6,455 nucleotides of DNA from Acidobacteriota bacterium. GTDB taxonomy: Bacteria > Acidobacteriota > Terriglobia > Acidiferrales > UBA7541. The position numbers and the translations under genes are program-made. A model generated the notes under the pieces. It saw nothing but the letters and a program-made list of their open reading frames with translations. It did no database searches and was not told the origin of the DNA. The number at the start of each line of letters is the position of its first letter. Within the stretch, counting starts at the first letter, position 1. The stretch covers positions 1 to 6,455 of the forward strand of contig JACOSF010000055.1 of assembly GCA_016179005.1 (NCBI GenBank), read 5' to 3'. Below are positions 5,185 through 6,455 of the stretch, piece after piece.

Positions 5185-5964
5185 TCAGTATCGCGGCGGG
5201 AAAGGCGTAATCAGCTGTGCGGCCAGTCTTTGCGCGCTCTTGGTGCCGATCAGCTTGGCGGCCTGTTCTTCGGCCGGAGTCGTCGGAATTCCCCGCAGTT
5301 GCTGTTGAAACACTGCAAACAAATCCTCAGGCATTCCCCGCAGGAAGCACTTCATCGTGACAATGGCCTCTCGCAGGCACGTGTTCAGGTCGTAATGCAG
5401 ATAATCGAGTTCTTGCCAGGCCACCGTGGGCTTCACGCTCTGGTTTTCAGCGATCTCGCGGGTTGTCGCTTTGAACTGCCGTGCGAGTCCCCCCACAGCT
5501 GCCTGCAGCACTCGCAGCTTGTGGAAAAAGCGCAGCCGCAGGTTCGGCATCAGCTTGTGCAGCAGCCAGTGCAGTCGTGCCGCCAGCCGCGTCTCCGAGT
5601 GCCGGAAGTTGGAGGCGATCAAGGGCAGCACCACGGGCAAGACAGGCATTTTTTCGCCGTGCTCCTTCATGCCGTGGATCAGGATTCCTACTTTTCGGGC
5701 CAGCCGCTCGCCGAGTTCGCCGCACACGCCGGCCTGCGCGCGCGCCTGCACCAGTTGCCCGTCTGCGCGCAGCCGCATGGCCTCGTCCAGCGCCACGCTC
5801 ATCATCGTGTAGCTCGCTTCGAGGGACACCAGTACGTCCCGGAACAGTTGCTGACGCTCTCCGGGCAAGTGCGAAACCCATTCTGCGCGGACGCACTCTT
5901 CCGCCGAAACTTTTTGCTGGGCACCAGATTGTGCCACTCTGCCTCCGGGCCTGCCAGGGGTCAT
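5185..5964 (-). CDS. Predicted all-helical protein of unknown function
   Basis: The product (259 residues from the ATG at 5964) is not recognised. It has no signal peptide and no clear membrane segment, and it is rich in Leu, Ala, Arg and Gln with long predicted helices, so it is probably cytoplasmic. Notable stretches, numbered from that ATG, are ERQQLFRDVLVSLEASYTMM (36-55), HSETRLAARLHWLLHKLMPN (122-141, followed by LRLRFFHKL) and the Cys-containing DYLHYDLNTCLREAIVTMKC (187-206). The Arg/His-rich middle could bind nucleic acid or phosphates, but that is a guess. The start is uncertain. A TTG at 6036 gives 283 residues, but it lies inside the lysS promoter and has poor Shine-Dalgarno spacing. 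The ATG at 5964 lacks a Shine-Dalgarno sequence. A GTG at 5937 has GGAGG 4 nt upstream and lies 26 nt downstream of a TATAAT. The coding part from about 5910 down is firm. The gene is divergent from lysS. Confidence 0.75.
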   Translation of the reverse strand: MTPGRPGGRVAQSGAQQKVSAEECVRAEWVSHLPGERQQLFRDVLVSLEASYTMMSVALDEAMRLRADGQLVQARAQAGVCGELGERLARKVGILIHGMKEHGEKMPVLPVVLPLIASNFRHSETRLAARLHWLLHKLMPNLRLRFFHKLRVLQAAVGGLARQFKATTREIAENQSVKPTVAWQELDYLHYDLNTCLREAIVTMKCFLRGMPEDLFAVFQQQLRGIPTTPAEEQAAKLIGTKSAQRLAAQLITPFPPRY

Positions 5965-6022
5965 TATACTCGACGGCGCCGTGGTCTGCCGTTTTACTTC
6001 CTTTTGACTGCGGCTGCTGTCC

Positions 6023-6052
6023 TTGACGCTTTCCAAAGCCCCTCGTTATACT
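6023..6052 (+). promoter_or_regulatory. Sigma70 promoter of lysS
   Basis: TTGACG (6023-6028) and TATACT (6047-6052) are separated by 18 nt, matching the housekeeping consensus at five of six and five of six positions. Transcription would start near 6059, giving a leader of about 25 nt before the TTG start of lysS. Confidence 0.75.
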
Positions 6053-6069
6053 CGCCCGCGACCTGTTTA

Positions 6070-6076
6070 GAAAGGA
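6070..6076 (+). promoter_or_regulatory. Ribosome binding site that fixes the TTG start of lysS
   Basis: GAAAGGA lies 7 nt before the TTG at 6084. In this frame a TGA occurs at 6024-6026, and no ATG or GTG lies between it and 6084, so the TTG is the only reasonable start. Confidence 0.8.
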
Positions 6077-6083
6077 TCTTCGC

Positions 6084-6455
6084 TTGTCCTTTGAGCCCCT
6101 CGACCAGTACCTCCAGCGCCAGAAAAAGCTGAGAGAGCTTGCCGCGCTCGGCCACGATCCGTATCCGCATCGTTTCGATGCTTCCGTTACGGTGAACGAT
6201 GTCTTGGACCGGTACGCTTCGCGCACGAAGGAGTCGCTGGAGGCGGAAAAGATCCCCGTCCGCCTTGCCGGCCGCCTGATGACGATCCGCTTGCAGGGCA
6301 AAGCCGGCTTTGCCCATATCCAAAGCCAGGGCTGCCGCCTGCAGATTTACGTCAAGCTCGACGTGGTCGGGCAGAACGCCTTCGAGCTTTACCGCCTTCT
6401 TGACATGGGCGACATCATCGGCGTCGAGGGATTTTTGTTCCGCACGAAAACGGAC
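6084..6455 (+). CDS. lysS: Lysyl-tRNA synthetase, class II (N-terminal part, cut by window edge)
   Basis: The visible 124 codons are open to the right edge. The enzyme activates lysine with ATP and charges tRNA-Lys in the cytoplasm. The N-terminal helix (SFEPLDQYLQRQKKLRELAALGHDPYPHRFD, residues 2-32) has the 'LRxLxxLGxDPYPxxF' pattern of bacterial LysS. Residues about 58-124 form the start of the anticodon-binding OB fold, with AGRLMTIRLQGKAGFAHIQ (62-80), LQIYVKLDVVG (86-96) and LYRLLDMGDIIGVEGFLFRTKT (starting at 102), matching the LysS 'GR(M/L)M..R..GKAGFAH.Q' and 'D.GD.IGV.G..F.T.T' motifs. The catalytic class II motifs 1-3 lie beyond the window. The start is a TTG with a good ribosome binding site and an upstream sigma70 promoter, so expression appears to be ordinary housekeeping. 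No frameshift is seen. Confidence 0.95.
   Translation, partial: MSFEPLDQYLQRQKKLRELAALGHDPYPHRFDASVTVNDVLDRYASRTKESLEAEKIPVRLAGRLMTIRLQGKAGFAHIQSQGCRLQIYVKLDVVGQNAFELYRLLDMGDIIGVEGFLFRTKTD

Noticed and set aside
6296..6315. A perfect 20-bp palindrome (GGGCAAAGCC and its complement) inside lysS.
   Set aside because: It is produced by ordinary codons for the conserved GKAGFA motif of LysS, so coding constraint explains it.

Overview
The window is GC-rich bacterial chromosomal DNA. The N-terminus of the lysyl-tRNA synthetase, the ECF sigma/anti-sigma pair with its 'CEKTIREEP...AREYLYSAYQQKAELL' type tail, and the secreted DUF4097 and PDZ proteins look like Acidobacteriota. That assignment rests on remembered family resemblance, not on a search. 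There are no tRNA or rRNA genes, no CRISPR array, no transposase and no phage gene.

Layout. (1) On the + strand (66-1151) lies a secreted protein with a coiled coil and two PDZ domains. It ends just before a 20-bp perfect hairpin terminator (1170-1212) that can serve both strands. (2) On the - strand, from 4848 down to 1315, five genes are packed tightly: an ECF sigma factor, a zinc-binding membrane anti-sigma factor, a secreted DUF4097 beta-strand-repeat protein, shikimate kinase (aroK) and a secreted protein of unknown function. Two of the four junctions are ATGA stop/start overlaps, one has a 3-nt gap and one has a 29-nt gap, so this reads as one operon. A plausible extra promoter inside the end of the DUF4097 gene would let aroK be expressed independently of the sigma factor. 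(3) A 336-bp non-coding stretch upstream of the sigma gene (4849-5184) is full of small inverted repeats, including a 28-bp tandem repeat in which each unit can fold into a hairpin, and twin hairpins touching the sigma start codon. (4) A helical protein of unknown function is on the - strand (about 5185-5964). (5) Divergent from it, the first 124 codons of lysS run off the right edge from a TTG start, with a clear sigma70 promoter and a good ribosome binding site.

How the parts fit. The sigma, anti-sigma and DUF4097 genes suggest an envelope-sensing regulatory cassette in which the anti-sigma factor holds the sigma factor at the inner membrane and the DUF4097 product acts outside it. The double-PDZ protein is a possible periplasmic partner, but it is convergently transcribed, so that link is only inferred. 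aroK looks like a housekeeping gene riding in the same transcript. No wholly new system is evident. The most unusual items are the structured leader of the sigma operon, the coupling of aroK to a stress-type operon, and two uncharacterised conserved-looking proteins.
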